Shown: piece after piece, positions 1 through 5,185 of the stretch
Layout of the letters: each line of letters begins with the position of its first letter
Position numbering within the stretch: position 1 is the first letter of the stretch
Source: UKL13-2 sp031368465
Lineage (GTDB): Bacteria; Pseudomonadota; Gammaproteobacteria; Burkholderiales; Usitatibacteraceae
Assembly (NCBI GenBank): GCA_031368465.1
Contig: JANMNT010000399.1
Location: forward strand, 1 to 10,653
Length of the DNA stretch: 10,653 nt
Direction: 5' to 3'
The notes under the pieces: generated by a model
Told to the model about the DNA's origin: nothing
The model's input: the letters and a program-made list of their open reading frames with translations, nothing else
Database searches by the model: none
Made by a program: the position numbers and the translations under genes

Positions 1-1
1 T

Positions 2-277
2 GTACGCCAGGGCGTACCTTCGATTTTTCTGGTCACGGGCATCAAGTCGATGGATAAAAACGTTGACGCCTCGATGGCCCTCGACAATTTTTTGATCACG
101 CACTATCACCAGTTCAGCGACGACCTGTTGCTACCGATTAACTACACTGCAGCCGCGCGGTTTGCGGAAGTGAATTTGAGTATTGGTGTCGAAGTCGCGA
201 ATGCGTCACAACGTCCGACCTGGAATCGGGGTAATTTTTTTGGCGATACGTTTGGCAAGGGCAACGCGTCACCTTGA
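2..277 (+). CDS. M28 family metallopeptidase, C-terminal fragment
   Basis: This reading frame is open from the window's left edge and ends at a TGA, so only the last 91 residues of a longer gene are visible. The M28 family comprises zinc-dependent aminopeptidases, often exported. The fragment matches the family's C-terminal signature: GVPSIFLVTG near residues 4-13, then HYHQFSDDL at about 34-42, where His36 would be the last zinc ligand. It continues with a run resembling INYTAAARFAEVN and a tail with QRPTWNRGNFFGDTFG, which is typical of exported M28 enzymes from Proteobacteria. The ATG at 50 is internal, because homology to the family begins before it. The signal peptide and other zinc ligands lie outside the window. 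The family call is recognition from memory of the motifs and is fairly secure; substrate is unknown. Confidence 0.85.
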   Translation, partial: VRQGVPSIFLVTGIKSMDKNVDASMALDNFLITHYHQFSDDLLLPINYTAAARFAEVNLSIGVEVANASQRPTWNRGNFFGDTFGKGNASP

Positions 278-344
278 TATGTCGAGCAGTTAAATGGGGC
301 AGATCATGTTTTTTTCCGAAACCCTATAATTTACGTGCATCTTC

Positions 345-358
345 AGGCAAAAATGCCT
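345..358. repeat. Short AGGCA/TGCCT hairpin in a 198-bp spacer
   Basis: AGGCA (345-349) and TGCCT (354-358) are perfect inverted arms around AAAA. The stem is only five pairs and no T-run follows on the plus strand, so it is not a convincing terminator. The rest of the 278-475 spacer holds an isolated TATAAT (325-330) without a recognisable -35, and otherwise nothing I can interpret. Confidence 0.3.
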
Positions 359-475
359 CAAGACGCCCGTCCTTCATGGTGTTTTGCTTCACCTCGAGGA
401 TTCCGCAAAGAAATACGTTCAGACACCATTTAAATCTTTCCGATTAGTTTTTCGTCATTTTCACAGGAGGCAGCG

Positions 476-715
476 ATGACTGTACGAGACATAAAAGGCA
501 ATCCAGGAATCTGGGAAGAATTGTCGTGGGCTGATCTGAGTAGCAAAGAAAAAGAGCTTTGGGCGGTTCTCGGCTGGCAAGAATATAAATGGGACGTAAA
601 CCAAGCCCCGGCAAGTTCCGATAAGGATTGGAATGACTTGAACCCGCTGGAACAAACCGCTGCGATGAACCTTGGATTTTCTGAGGACAGCTGGAATAGT
701 ACTGACGACGAGTGA
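476..715 (+). CDS. Small acidic Trp-rich protein with two 23-residue W..L...E...LG repeats
   Basis: This encodes 79 residues and I cannot assign a function. The start is secure: a strong AGGAGG (465-470) lies five bases before the ATG. The protein has no signal peptide or membrane segment and ends in an acidic STDDE tail. Seven of 79 residues are Trp (13, 18, 29, 34, 39, 52, 73). Residues 18-40 and 52-74 align without gaps over 23 positions and share W at position 1, D at 3, L at 4, E at 8, LG at 15-16 and W at 22. Each unit probably forms a helix-turn-helix-like pair, which is inference. I recall similar W..L...E..AA..LG patterns in uncharacterised proteins of bacteria and algae but know no established role. 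The gene stands alone between spacers, and a half copy of the family I repeat begins just after its stop. Confidence 0.75.
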   Translation: MTVRDIKGNPGIWEELSWADLSSKEKELWAVLGWQEYKWDVNQAPASSDKDWNDLNPLEQTAAMNLGFSEDSWNSTDDE

Positions 716-719
716 CGAT

Positions 720-741
720 GGTTAAAAGGGGTCAACGACGA
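720..741 (+). repeat. Family I repeat, left-arm half copy
   Basis: Positions 720-741 match the left end of the full copy at 865-885: GGTTAAA, then a G-rich stretch, then GTCAACGACGA or GTCAGCGACGA. No right arm follows, because GC-rich family II DNA begins about a dozen bases later. The repeat starts five bases after the stop codon of the small Trp-rich protein. Confidence 0.6.
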
Positions 742-752
742 ATGACAATTAT

Positions 753-860
753 TTAAGCCTGTCATTCCGGCTAAGTTACGTAACTACGCCGGGGTCCAAG
801 TTTGATTGAATTACGGGAAACATTGAAATTGGACCCCGGCCCGCGCCGGGGAGACACTTT
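753..860. repeat. Family II REP-like GC-rich palindrome, copy 1
   Basis: The outer arms are TTAAGCCTGTCATTCCGGC (753-771) and GCCGGGGAGAC (845-855). The inner arms are GCCGGGGTCCAAGTTT (789-804) and AAATTGGACCCCGGC (826-840). Between the left arms is a perfect 12-bp palindrome, AGTTACGTAACT (774-785). The nested arms imply a long cruciform or RNA hairpin. The same layout recurs at 3096, 4687, 4868 and 4991. REP-like elements of this sort are common in proteobacterial spacers, and their spread is often attributed to RAYT transposases; none is encoded here. Confidence 0.8.
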
Positions 861-865
861 TCAGG

Positions 866-930
866 GTTAAAGTGGTCAGCGACGACTACGCTGTGCTCGT
901 CGAAAAAAATATGTCGCTGCCCCCGTTGAT
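866..930. repeat. Family I palindromic repeat, copy A
   Basis: The left arm GGTCAGCGACGA (874-885) and right arm GTCGCTGC (913-920) are inverted around a roughly 27-base centre. The right side continues through a C-run into CGTTGAT, mirroring the left-hand GTTAAAGTGG. The right half contains AAAAATATG, which recurs in copy C. Full-length similarity to 2037-2104 and 7581-7645 shows a dispersed family rather than a chance hairpin. Confidence 0.7.
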
Positions 931-961
931 TCTTCTTTCATGTTTCGCCTAGCCATTCAGA

Positions 962-1870
962 ATGGGTGACCAGATGTTGGGCAAGTTGGAGCCGCTGTTG
1001 CGCATTAAATGGACCGGTCGGCGACGTTTTGCCGTGTGGTCAATTTGTGTGTCGGTTATCGTGCTGTTATTCGCCTTTCGCGTGGCGACCGATGCGGAAT
1101 TTGCGTTGGCCTCCGTGGCGTTGTTCGCGGTACTGGTCATCGGCTGGATCGAGGGCAAAAAAGGCGGCCTGGTGATAGCCGTGTTAGCGGCGGCAATGTG
1201 GGATCTTGGCGATTACTTCGCGGGGCGGCAGTTCAGTTCTGACTGGATTCCCTTGGCGAATGCGGCAACGAGAATATTGACCTACGGCGTGGTGGCGATC
1301 CTGATTGCAGAGCTCAGGCAGCAACTGGTGCGGGAGCACAAACGTGCGACGCACGATGTCCTGACCGGATTAATCAACCGGCGTGCCTTTGTCGAAGCAG
1401 GCGCTACGGAATCCGCGCGCGCGCGTCGCTACCGCCACTCGCTCGCGGTGGCCTTTCTTGATCTGGATAACTTCAAGCAACTTAACGACACGCATGGTCA
1501 TCAGACGGGCGACAATGCCCTGCGAGCGGCCGCGCTCGCGGCGTCGGCAGCCTTACGTAACAGCGATATCGTCGCGCGACTCGGCGGCGATGAGTTTGCC
1601 ATCCTGCTACCTGAAACCAGCTTTGCGGCTGCCCAGGAGGTTGGCGAGAAATTGTCTAAAGCCGTCAATGGCGCGCTAAGCATTTTTCCGCCGGTGGCTT
1701 GTAGTATTGGCGTCGCTTGTTTTGAAAAGTCCGACCGTCAATTTTCAGAGATGTTGCAGGCTGCAGACGAGCTAATGTACGAGGTCAAAGCGAACTGCAA
1801 GGGTAGTGTCCTGGTCGCCGTCGTCTCGGCGTTACCACAGGCCAAGCGAGGTCATAAACACGTGGGCTGA
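962..1870 (+). CDS. Membrane-anchored diguanylate cyclase (GGDEF)
   Basis: The 302-residue protein should make cyclic di-GMP from two GTP at the inner membrane. Four hydrophobic segments (about 23-41, 46-64, 68-87 and 97-117) form an N-terminal membrane sensor, followed by a short helical linker and a GGDEF domain from DVLTGLINRRAF (132-143). The active-site motif is RLGGDEF with GGDEF at 208-212. An intact inhibitory RxxD (RNSD, 199-202) lies five residues before it, so product feedback is expected. LDLDNFKQLND (166-176) is the usual metal- and nucleotide-binding region. There is no EAL domain or recognisable PAS, GAF or MASE signature. An in-frame stop lies at 950-952, and the ATG at 962 lacks a clear ribosome-binding site. 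The ATG at 974 is an alternative start. Neighbouring genes give no clue to its signal. Confidence 0.93.
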   Translation: MGDQMLGKLEPLLRIKWTGRRRFAVWSICVSVIVLLFAFRVATDAEFALASVALFAVLVIGWIEGKKGGLVIAVLAAAMWDLGDYFAGRQFSSDWIPLANAATRILTYGVVAILIAELRQQLVREHKRATHDVLTGLINRRAFVEAGATESARARRYRHSLAVAFLDLDNFKQLNDTHGHQTGDNALRAAALAASAALRNSDIVARLGGDEFAILLPETSFAAAQEVGEKLSKAVNGALSIFPPVACSIGVACFEKSDRQFSEMLQAADELMYEVKANCKGSVLVAVVSALPQAKRGHKHVG

Positions 1871-2036
1871 CGATCGGGCGTTGGTCGGTGAGATACGGTT
1901 GTATGCAATTATTTTGACGCTATTCAATACGACTGGTGAGTGTGTTTGAATCACATTACGTCAATCGTCGGAAATCCTTGCCGCCTGTGTGCAACGAATC
2001 AAAGTTGCCAGGGCCGACTTTTTGAAACGTGCAATC

Positions 2037-2104
2037 AAAGGGGCAGCGACAAATTGTTTCGTGCAATCAGCAAGGTTAGAAATATTGTCGCTGACGCCGT
2101 TAAT
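2037..2104. repeat. Family I palindromic repeat, copy B
   Basis: CAGCGACAA (2044-2052) and TTGTCGCTG (2085-2093) are perfect 9-bp inverted arms around 32 bases. The flanks AATCAAAGGGG on the left and ACGCCGTTAATG on the right continue the imperfect symmetry and match copy A, whose right side is AAATATGTCGCTG against AAATATTGTCGCTG here. It occupies the 1871-2169 spacer between the diguanylate cyclase and hydrolase genes. I see no convincing gene, promoter or terminator in the rest of that 299-base spacer. Confidence 0.7.
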
Positions 2105-2169
2105 GGCTTTGGGGACACGGGTCAGTTTCCTCCTAAAACTCACCTATCCACGGGCGTTTTCAGCCAAAA

Positions 2170-3099
2170 ATGCTTGAAAATATCCGCCCCACCTGGAGTT
2201 TGTGCGAGGTACGGCAATTGAATTTCGCACAGTTCGGCTCACCCGATGGACGCCTCGTCGTCTATTTTCACGGCGCACCCGGCGCGCCGGAAGAGTGCCG
2301 CGTTTTCGAGTCAGACGCCAAACGCCACGCTCTGAGGTTCATTTGTCTTGACCGATTTGCCATTGACGCTGCCGTCAAGGGTGAGGCGTATTTCAAACGT
2401 ATTGCCGAAGAAATTCTCAGCATCGCCAATGGCAAACAAGTCGATTTTGTCGGCTTCTCGATTGGCGCGTTTGTTGCCCTACAGACCACCCGTTACATGG
2501 GCGGTGGTGTCAGGCGTCTCTATTTGGTTTCTGCTGCCGCGCCGTTGGAGGCCGGTGACTATCTCGACGCGATGGCCGGCAAGCAGGTCTTCAAATTGGC
2601 ACGCGCATGGCCGGTCTTGTTTATTTTGTTGTCCTACTGGCAGGCGCTGCTCGCGTGGTGTTTTCCCAAGGCGCTGTTCAATTTGTTGTTTGCCAGCGCA
2701 GTGGGTAAAGACAAAGTCTTGGCAGGTAACGCCGAATTTCAGTCGCGCATGATTGCGATATTGCGGTGGTGCTTTGTTGGCCGCGTTCGCGGCTATGCGC
2801 GGGACGTGATCGCCTACGTGCAGCCATGGGCCGCCACACTCGCCGACCTCTCGGTTGGTTCTGGCATAGGGTGCAACACACACATCTGGCACGGCAGTGA
2901 GGACAACTGGTCGCCGGTGCAAATGGCAGATGACTTGCAATTGGCTATTGGTGGATCTGGTGGATCGCGTGGTTCGACCTGCACGATCATTGATGGCGCG
3001 TCGCACTACTCGTGTTTGTATGAGGCGATGCCGGCGATTTGTGGGTTGTTGGGGGAGGGTTCGTTATTTGGGAATCGGGAGGGGGCTGGACTGCCTTAA
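2170..3099 (+). CDS. Alpha/beta hydrolase fold protein
   Basis: This 309-residue protein has the complete catalytic layout of the alpha/beta hydrolase fold. The oxyanion region is HGAPG (34-38), the nucleophile Ser97 lies in GFSIG (95-99), a likely acid is Asp245 in HGSEDNWSP (241-249), and the likely base is His279 in GASHYS. Residues 140-178 form a hydrophobic, Trp-rich insertion that would act as the lid. The substrate (ester, lipid, epoxide or halide) cannot be read from sequence. No signal peptide is seen, so it is probably cytosolic. The ATG at 2170 lacks a clear ribosome-binding site, but homology starts soon after it. The C-terminus is odd: a Gly/Ser-rich stretch (GGSGGSRGS, 261-269) comes before the final His, and the stop TAA (3097-3099) lies inside the end of a family II repeat. 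The gene is convergent with the SRPBCC gene. Confidence 0.88.
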   Translation: MLENIRPTWSLCEVRQLNFAQFGSPDGRLVVYFHGAPGAPEECRVFESDAKRHALRFICLDRFAIDAAVKGEAYFKRIAEEILSIANGKQVDFVGFSIGAFVALQTTRYMGGGVRRLYLVSAAAPLEAGDYLDAMAGKQVFKLARAWPVLFILLSYWQALLAWCFPKALFNLLFASAVGKDKVLAGNAEFQSRMIAILRWCFVGRVRGYARDVIAYVQPWAATLADLSVGSGIGCNTHIWHGSEDNWSPVQMADDLQLAIGGSGGSRGSTCTIIDGASHYSCLYEAMPAICGLLGEGSLFGNREGAGLP

Positions 3100-3250
3100 G
3101 CCTGTCATCCCGGCGGACAACCACTAGGGTTGCGCCGGGCCGGGATCCAAGTTGCGTTATCGTGTAGTTCGACAAACTTGGGCCCCGGCCTGCGCCGGGG
3201 CGACAGTTTTGAGGTTGCCTCTGGGCCGGGACGACGGACTTAAAAGCGCC
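3096..3250. repeat. Family II REP-like palindrome, copy 2, between convergent genes
   Basis: The left end TTAAGCCTGTCATCCCGGC starts at 3096. Inner arms GCCGGGATCCAAGTT (3139-3153) and AACTTGGGCCCCGGC (3175-3189) match at 13 of 15 positions. Two right ends follow: GCCGGGGCGACAG (from 3194) and GCCGGGACGACGGACTTAA (3225-3243). CAACC/GGTTG arms at 3117-3132 form a small extra hairpin. The repeat overlaps the hydrolase stop codon. More degenerate family II DNA (about 3270-3333) leads into the SRPBCC stop codon. It may serve as a two-way transcription end. Confidence 0.8.
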
Positions 3251-3268
3251 TCTAGTTTGTCGAAGTTT
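3229..3268. repeat. 40-nt direct repeat, copy 1 (relic of the SRPBCC 3' end)
   Basis: This 40-base stretch matches 3334-3373 at 34 of 40 positions. The second copy encodes the last residues of the SRPBCC gene on the minus strand (SFDKLEALLSLSS, then stop). Copy 1 would read NFDKLEALLSPSSR in the same frame, and four of the six differences are synonymous. It is either a remnant of a duplicated gene end or part of a repeat that was captured as coding sequence. Confidence 0.65.
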
Positions 3269-3330
3269 GTCAGTAAGACGATGGGCTGGGTCCCAGCCCC
3301 ACCTTTAGGCATGCTGGCGCAGGCTTTGTG

Positions 3331-4284
3331 CTAGGACGACAAGCTTAAAAGCGCCTCCAGCTTGTCAAAGCTTCCCGTCCAGCCGCCCGTCATACTCGTG
3401 CGTTGCTTGACGAACTCTGCGATATCTTCCTCTGTCGCGTCTTCCGGTTCCCAGCGCAAGGTCACGCGCGTGGTGAGCTCGGTTTCGGCCGTGAGTTCGA
3501 CCGTCGTTCGCATTCGCAGCGGCCAATTGCTGAAGAATGGTGGGCGTATGACGCGTTCATTGGCGTCACAGAATTGCTGGGTGTACACAATGCGAGTCGG
3601 CTTGGTCAATTCGACATATTTGACCAACCCATACATCGGCTCCCCACCCGTGAACGTCATCTCATAGAAAGACGAGTGGCCGGGCTGTGGATCGAATCGG
3701 TGAAATCGCATTGTGGCACCGGTCGGTGGTGACCATTGTGCCAAGTGTTCGACATCTACAAACATGTCGTATACAAGATCGATCGGGGATTCAAACGTGC
3801 GGGCAATAAAAAAGAGCTCCTTGCCTGCGACCCGTTTCCCAAGGTACTCCGCAAGTCGATCCCACGTCGTTTCGCCACCCGCTTTGCGGATAAAGCCGCG
3901 CATTTCAATCGCCACTTCGGGCGTCGCGAAAGCCATGCTCATATCCAATTGCGTGCGACCATCGCGCTCGGTGAACAATGCCGTGACACGAAACAGCGGT
4001 GGACGATCCTTGTGCCCGCCGTGGTCATAAACCAAACGCTGCATGTGCAGCACGTCGAGATACTGTGTCGTATTTTCATAGTCCGTGCCGTCCGGCCCGT
4101 GCATCGTGTAGTGCCAATGGCCGCCGGTGCGCAGATCACGGCTATGCGTCGTCAACGTGAACCCGCGCGGCCCCCACCACTGTGCGACCTCTTCGGGTAT
4201 TGTCCACGCCTCCCAGACAGCCGCCAGCGGCGCATCGTAAACACGCGTGATGGAGATGGTGTTTGATTCATTTTTTGACGCCAT
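3331..4284 (-). CDS. Tandem SRPBCC/AHSA1 (START-like) domain protein
   Basis: This 317-residue protein has two SRPBCC domains in one chain, about 10-150 and 155-317. Domain 1 shows the AHSA1-like opening VYDAPLAAVWEAWTIPEEV, then WWGPRGF (36-42), GGHWHYTMHGPDG (54-66) and a closing WDRLAEYL helix. Domain 2 repeats the plan with RTFESPIDLVYDMFVD (162-177), HLAQWSPPTG (180-189) and a C-terminal MTGGWTGSFDKLEALL helix. These folds make a deep hydrophobic pocket for small ligands; the ligand here is unknown. Most relatives have one domain of roughly 150 residues, so this is a fused duplicate. The start is supported by AAAGGA upstream of the ATG, and it overlaps the preceding ArsR gene by 17 bases, implying translational coupling. 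This pairing is a recurrent proteobacterial arrangement. The last six codons and the stop coincide with a family II repeat end. Confidence 0.92.
   Translation of the reverse strand: MASKNESNTISITRVYDAPLAAVWEAWTIPEEVAQWWGPRGFTLTTHSRDLRTGGHWHYTMHGPDGTDYENTTQYLDVLHMQRLVYDHGGHKDRPPLFRVTALFTERDGRTQLDMSMAFATPEVAIEMRGFIRKAGGETTWDRLAEYLGKRVAGKELFFIARTFESPIDLVYDMFVDVEHLAQWSPPTGATMRFHRFDPQPGHSSFYEMTFTGGEPMYGLVKYVELTKPTRIVYTQQFCDANERVIRPPFFSNWPLRMRTTVELTAETELTTRVTLRWEPEDATEEDIAEFVKQRTSMTGGWTGSFDKLEALLSLSS
3334..3373. repeat. 40-nt direct repeat, copy 2 (within the SRPBCC 3' end)
   Basis: This is the second copy of the 40-base direct repeat, beginning just past the TAG stop (3331-3333) inside the SRPBCC coding sequence. 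Its left part, GGACGACAAGCTTAAAAGC, also resembles the right end of family II repeats (GACGACGGACTTAAAAGC at 3231-3248). Confidence 0.65.
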
Positions 4285-4618
4285 GGCGCGTTCCTTTCGT
4301 TTTTGTCTTTAGATATGCATCGAGTCGATCCAGTTTTTCTTCCCAGGCAATGCGGTATTGCTCCATCCAGTCCACCGCATCGCGTAGCGGCTCGATATTG
4401 AGCGTGCACGGTCGCCACTGGGCGTTGCGTCCTTTGGTGATCAAGCCTGCGTTTTCAAGCACTTTCAAATGCTTGGTGACCGCCGGCAGACTCATGTCCT
4501 GCAAGAATGGCTGTGCAAGGTCTGAGACATTTGCCTCGCCCCTCGACAGCTGCGCAAGCATTGCGCGGCGGGTGGGGTCGGCGAGGGCGGCAAACGTGCG
4601 GCTGAGGTTGTCTTCCAT
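4268..4618 (-). CDS. ArsR-family transcriptional repressor
   Basis: This 116-residue winged-helix regulator opens with FAALADPTRRAMLAQLSRGE (9-28), a hallmark of the ArsR family. The helix-turn-helix spans about 31-57, with recognition helix SLPAVTKHLKVLENAGL (43-59), and the wing follows (LITKGRNAQWRP). There is no CxC metal-binding motif in the recognition region and only one Cys (71), so it belongs to the non-metal branch that usually partners SRPBCC genes. It probably represses its own operon through the tandem palindromes at 4625-4656. The ATG at 4618 has only a weak ribosome-binding site. Its 3' end overlaps the SRPBCC start by 17 bases. What releases the repressor is unknown, but the downstream ligand-binding protein suggests a small hydrophobic molecule. 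Confidence 0.95.
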   Translation of the reverse strand: MEDNLSRTFAALADPTRRAMLAQLSRGEANVSDLAQPFLQDMSLPAVTKHLKVLENAGLITKGRNAQWRPCTLNIEPLRDAVDWMEQYRIAWEEKLDRLDAYLKTKTKGTRHGVKK

Positions 4619-4624
4619 TCGTGA

Positions 4625-4640
4625 TTAACCCGTAAGGTAA
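4625..4640. promoter_or_regulatory. Second, imperfect ArsR operator-like site
   Basis: TTAACC, four bases (CGTA), then AGGTAA have the same 6-4-6 geometry as the perfect site at 4641-4656, which they abut directly. The right half differs from GGTTAA. Head-to-tail placement of two 16-bp sites suggests cooperative binding of two repressor dimers downstream of the start of transcription. Confidence 0.5.
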
Positions 4641-4656
4641 TTAACCGAATGGTTAA
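4641..4656. promoter_or_regulatory. Probable operator of the ArsR repressor
   Basis: TTAACC-GAAT-GGTTAA is a perfect inverted repeat (6-bp arms, 4-bp spacer) 22 bp before the ArsR start codon. It touches the promoter's -10 hexamer and should cover the transcription start. That position fits autorepression. Assignment to this regulator rests on location and symmetry. Confidence 0.75.
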
Positions 4657-4684
4657 GTATTGAGCTATCTTGAGCGCTTGTCAA
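4656..4684 (-). promoter_or_regulatory. Promoter of the ArsR-SRPBCC operon
   Basis: On the minus strand a consensus TTGACA (-35; 4684-4679) is separated by 17 bp from AATACT (-10; 4661-4656, four of six consensus bases). Transcription would start near 4649, inside the operator, giving a leader of about 30 nt. The -35 abuts the family II repeat that starts near 4687. Confidence 0.65.
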
Positions 4685-4686
4685 GC

Positions 4687-4802
4687 CCTGGACAGCGTGG
4701 CCCGGTTCATCGGCCATTTAGTCCGGGGCCCAAGGTCATCGTTTCCGCACGTTACCAAAATTGGGTCCCGGACCCCGGCTTTGAGCGTACCGGGGCAGAC
4801 TT
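4687..4802. repeat. Family II REP-like palindrome, copy 3
   Basis: Inner arms GTCCGGGGCCCAA (4721-4733) and TTGGGTCCCGGAC (4761-4773) match at 12 of 13 positions, with further CCCCGG/CCGGGG blocks outside them. Its first 45 bases (4689-4733) recur at 5008-5051. Degenerate family-like DNA (for example GGGCTGGCACGACGGTTCTGAGG near 4841, partly quoted) continues to about 4865. The whole gene-free stretch from 4687 to 5116 is family II repeat DNA. Confidence 0.7.
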
Positions 4803-4867
4803 TTCGCTGCGCTCATCCGACACGACAGTTTGGACGATGTGGGCTGGCACGACGGTTCTGAGGTGTT

Positions 4868-4987
4868 TTTTAAGTTGTCGCCCCGGCGCAGGCCGGGGTC
4901 CAATTTCATTGTTGCCGTGTGCTAAGAATCTTGGGTCCCGGTCCGGCGCAACCCTTGTGGTTGTCCGCCGGGACGACGGTCTTGAGG
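4868..4987. repeat. Family II REP-like palindrome, copy 4
   Basis: The left end is TTTTAAGTTGTCGCCCCGGC (4868-4887) and the right end runs from GCCGGGACGACGG (4967) to CTTGAGG (4987). Inner arms are GGCCGGGGTCCAA (4891-4903) and TTGGGTCCCGGTCC (4931-4944). The right half contains CGCAACCCTTGTGGTTGTCCG-like sequence, which is the reverse complement of the CAACC/GGTTG hairpin of copy 2, so this copy is in the opposite orientation. Confidence 0.8.
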
Positions 4988-4990
4988 CTG

Positions 4991-5116
4991 CCTTAAGCCT
5001 GTCGCCCCGGACAGCGTGACCCGTTCACCGGCCATTTAGTCCGGGGCCCAATTTCAGCTAGCAGGCTAAAAGCGATAACTTAGATCCCTGCCCCCGCCGG
5101 GATGGCAGACTTAAGG
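4991..5116. repeat. Family II REP-like palindrome, copy 5
   Basis: The left end CCTTAAGCCTGTCGCCCCGG starts at 4991, three bases after copy 4. The right end GCCGGGATGGCAGACTTAAGG covers 5096-5116 and is close to the reverse complement of the left end. Positions 5008-5051 repeat 4689-4733 with few changes. The copy ends about 25 bp before the toxin-antitoxin promoter. Confidence 0.8.
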
Positions 5117-5141
5117 TGCTGCCATGCCAAGCAGCGGCGGG

Positions 5142-5169
5142 TTGACATCTGTACCGCATAAGGTACAAT
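5142..5169 (+). promoter_or_regulatory. Toxin-antitoxin promoter with embedded operator
   Basis: TTGACA (5142-5147) and TACAAT (5164-5169) are separated by 16 bp. A perfect inverted repeat, TGTACC-GCATAA-GGTACA (5150-5167), fills the spacer and runs into the -10. Repressor bound there would block RNA polymerase, which fits autorepression by the downstream HTH antitoxin. Transcription would start near 5176. Confidence 0.85.
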
Positions 5170-5185
5170 TCGGCGGATTCGTAAC

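Noticed and set aside
283..320. Possible further family I half copy (GTTAAATGGGGCAGATCATG followed by a T-run)
   Set aside because: Only the outer GTTAAA-GGGGCAG part matches; the GACGA core and right arm are missing, so chance similarity cannot be excluded.
325..330. TATAAT as a promoter -10 for the small Trp-rich gene
   Set aside because: No -35-like hexamer lies 16-18 bp upstream and the leader would be about 140 nt, so the hexamer alone is not sufficient.
1940..2221. A 93-codon open frame (and a 62-codon one at 1989-2177) in the spacer before the hydrolase
   Set aside because: Neither has a ribosome-binding site or family-like sequence. Both cross the palindromic family I repeat, and the longer one runs into the hydrolase gene in another frame.
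2479..3006. 175-codon open frame antisense to the alpha/beta hydrolase gene
   Set aside because: It lies wholly antisense to a gene with intact catalytic motifs, has no recognisable motifs of its own and is rich in residues typical of shadow frames.
4687..5116. CRISPR-like array, because similar GC-rich blocks recur
   Set aside because: The blocks are palindromic, vary in length and orientation, and have no regular spacers or uniform direct repeats.
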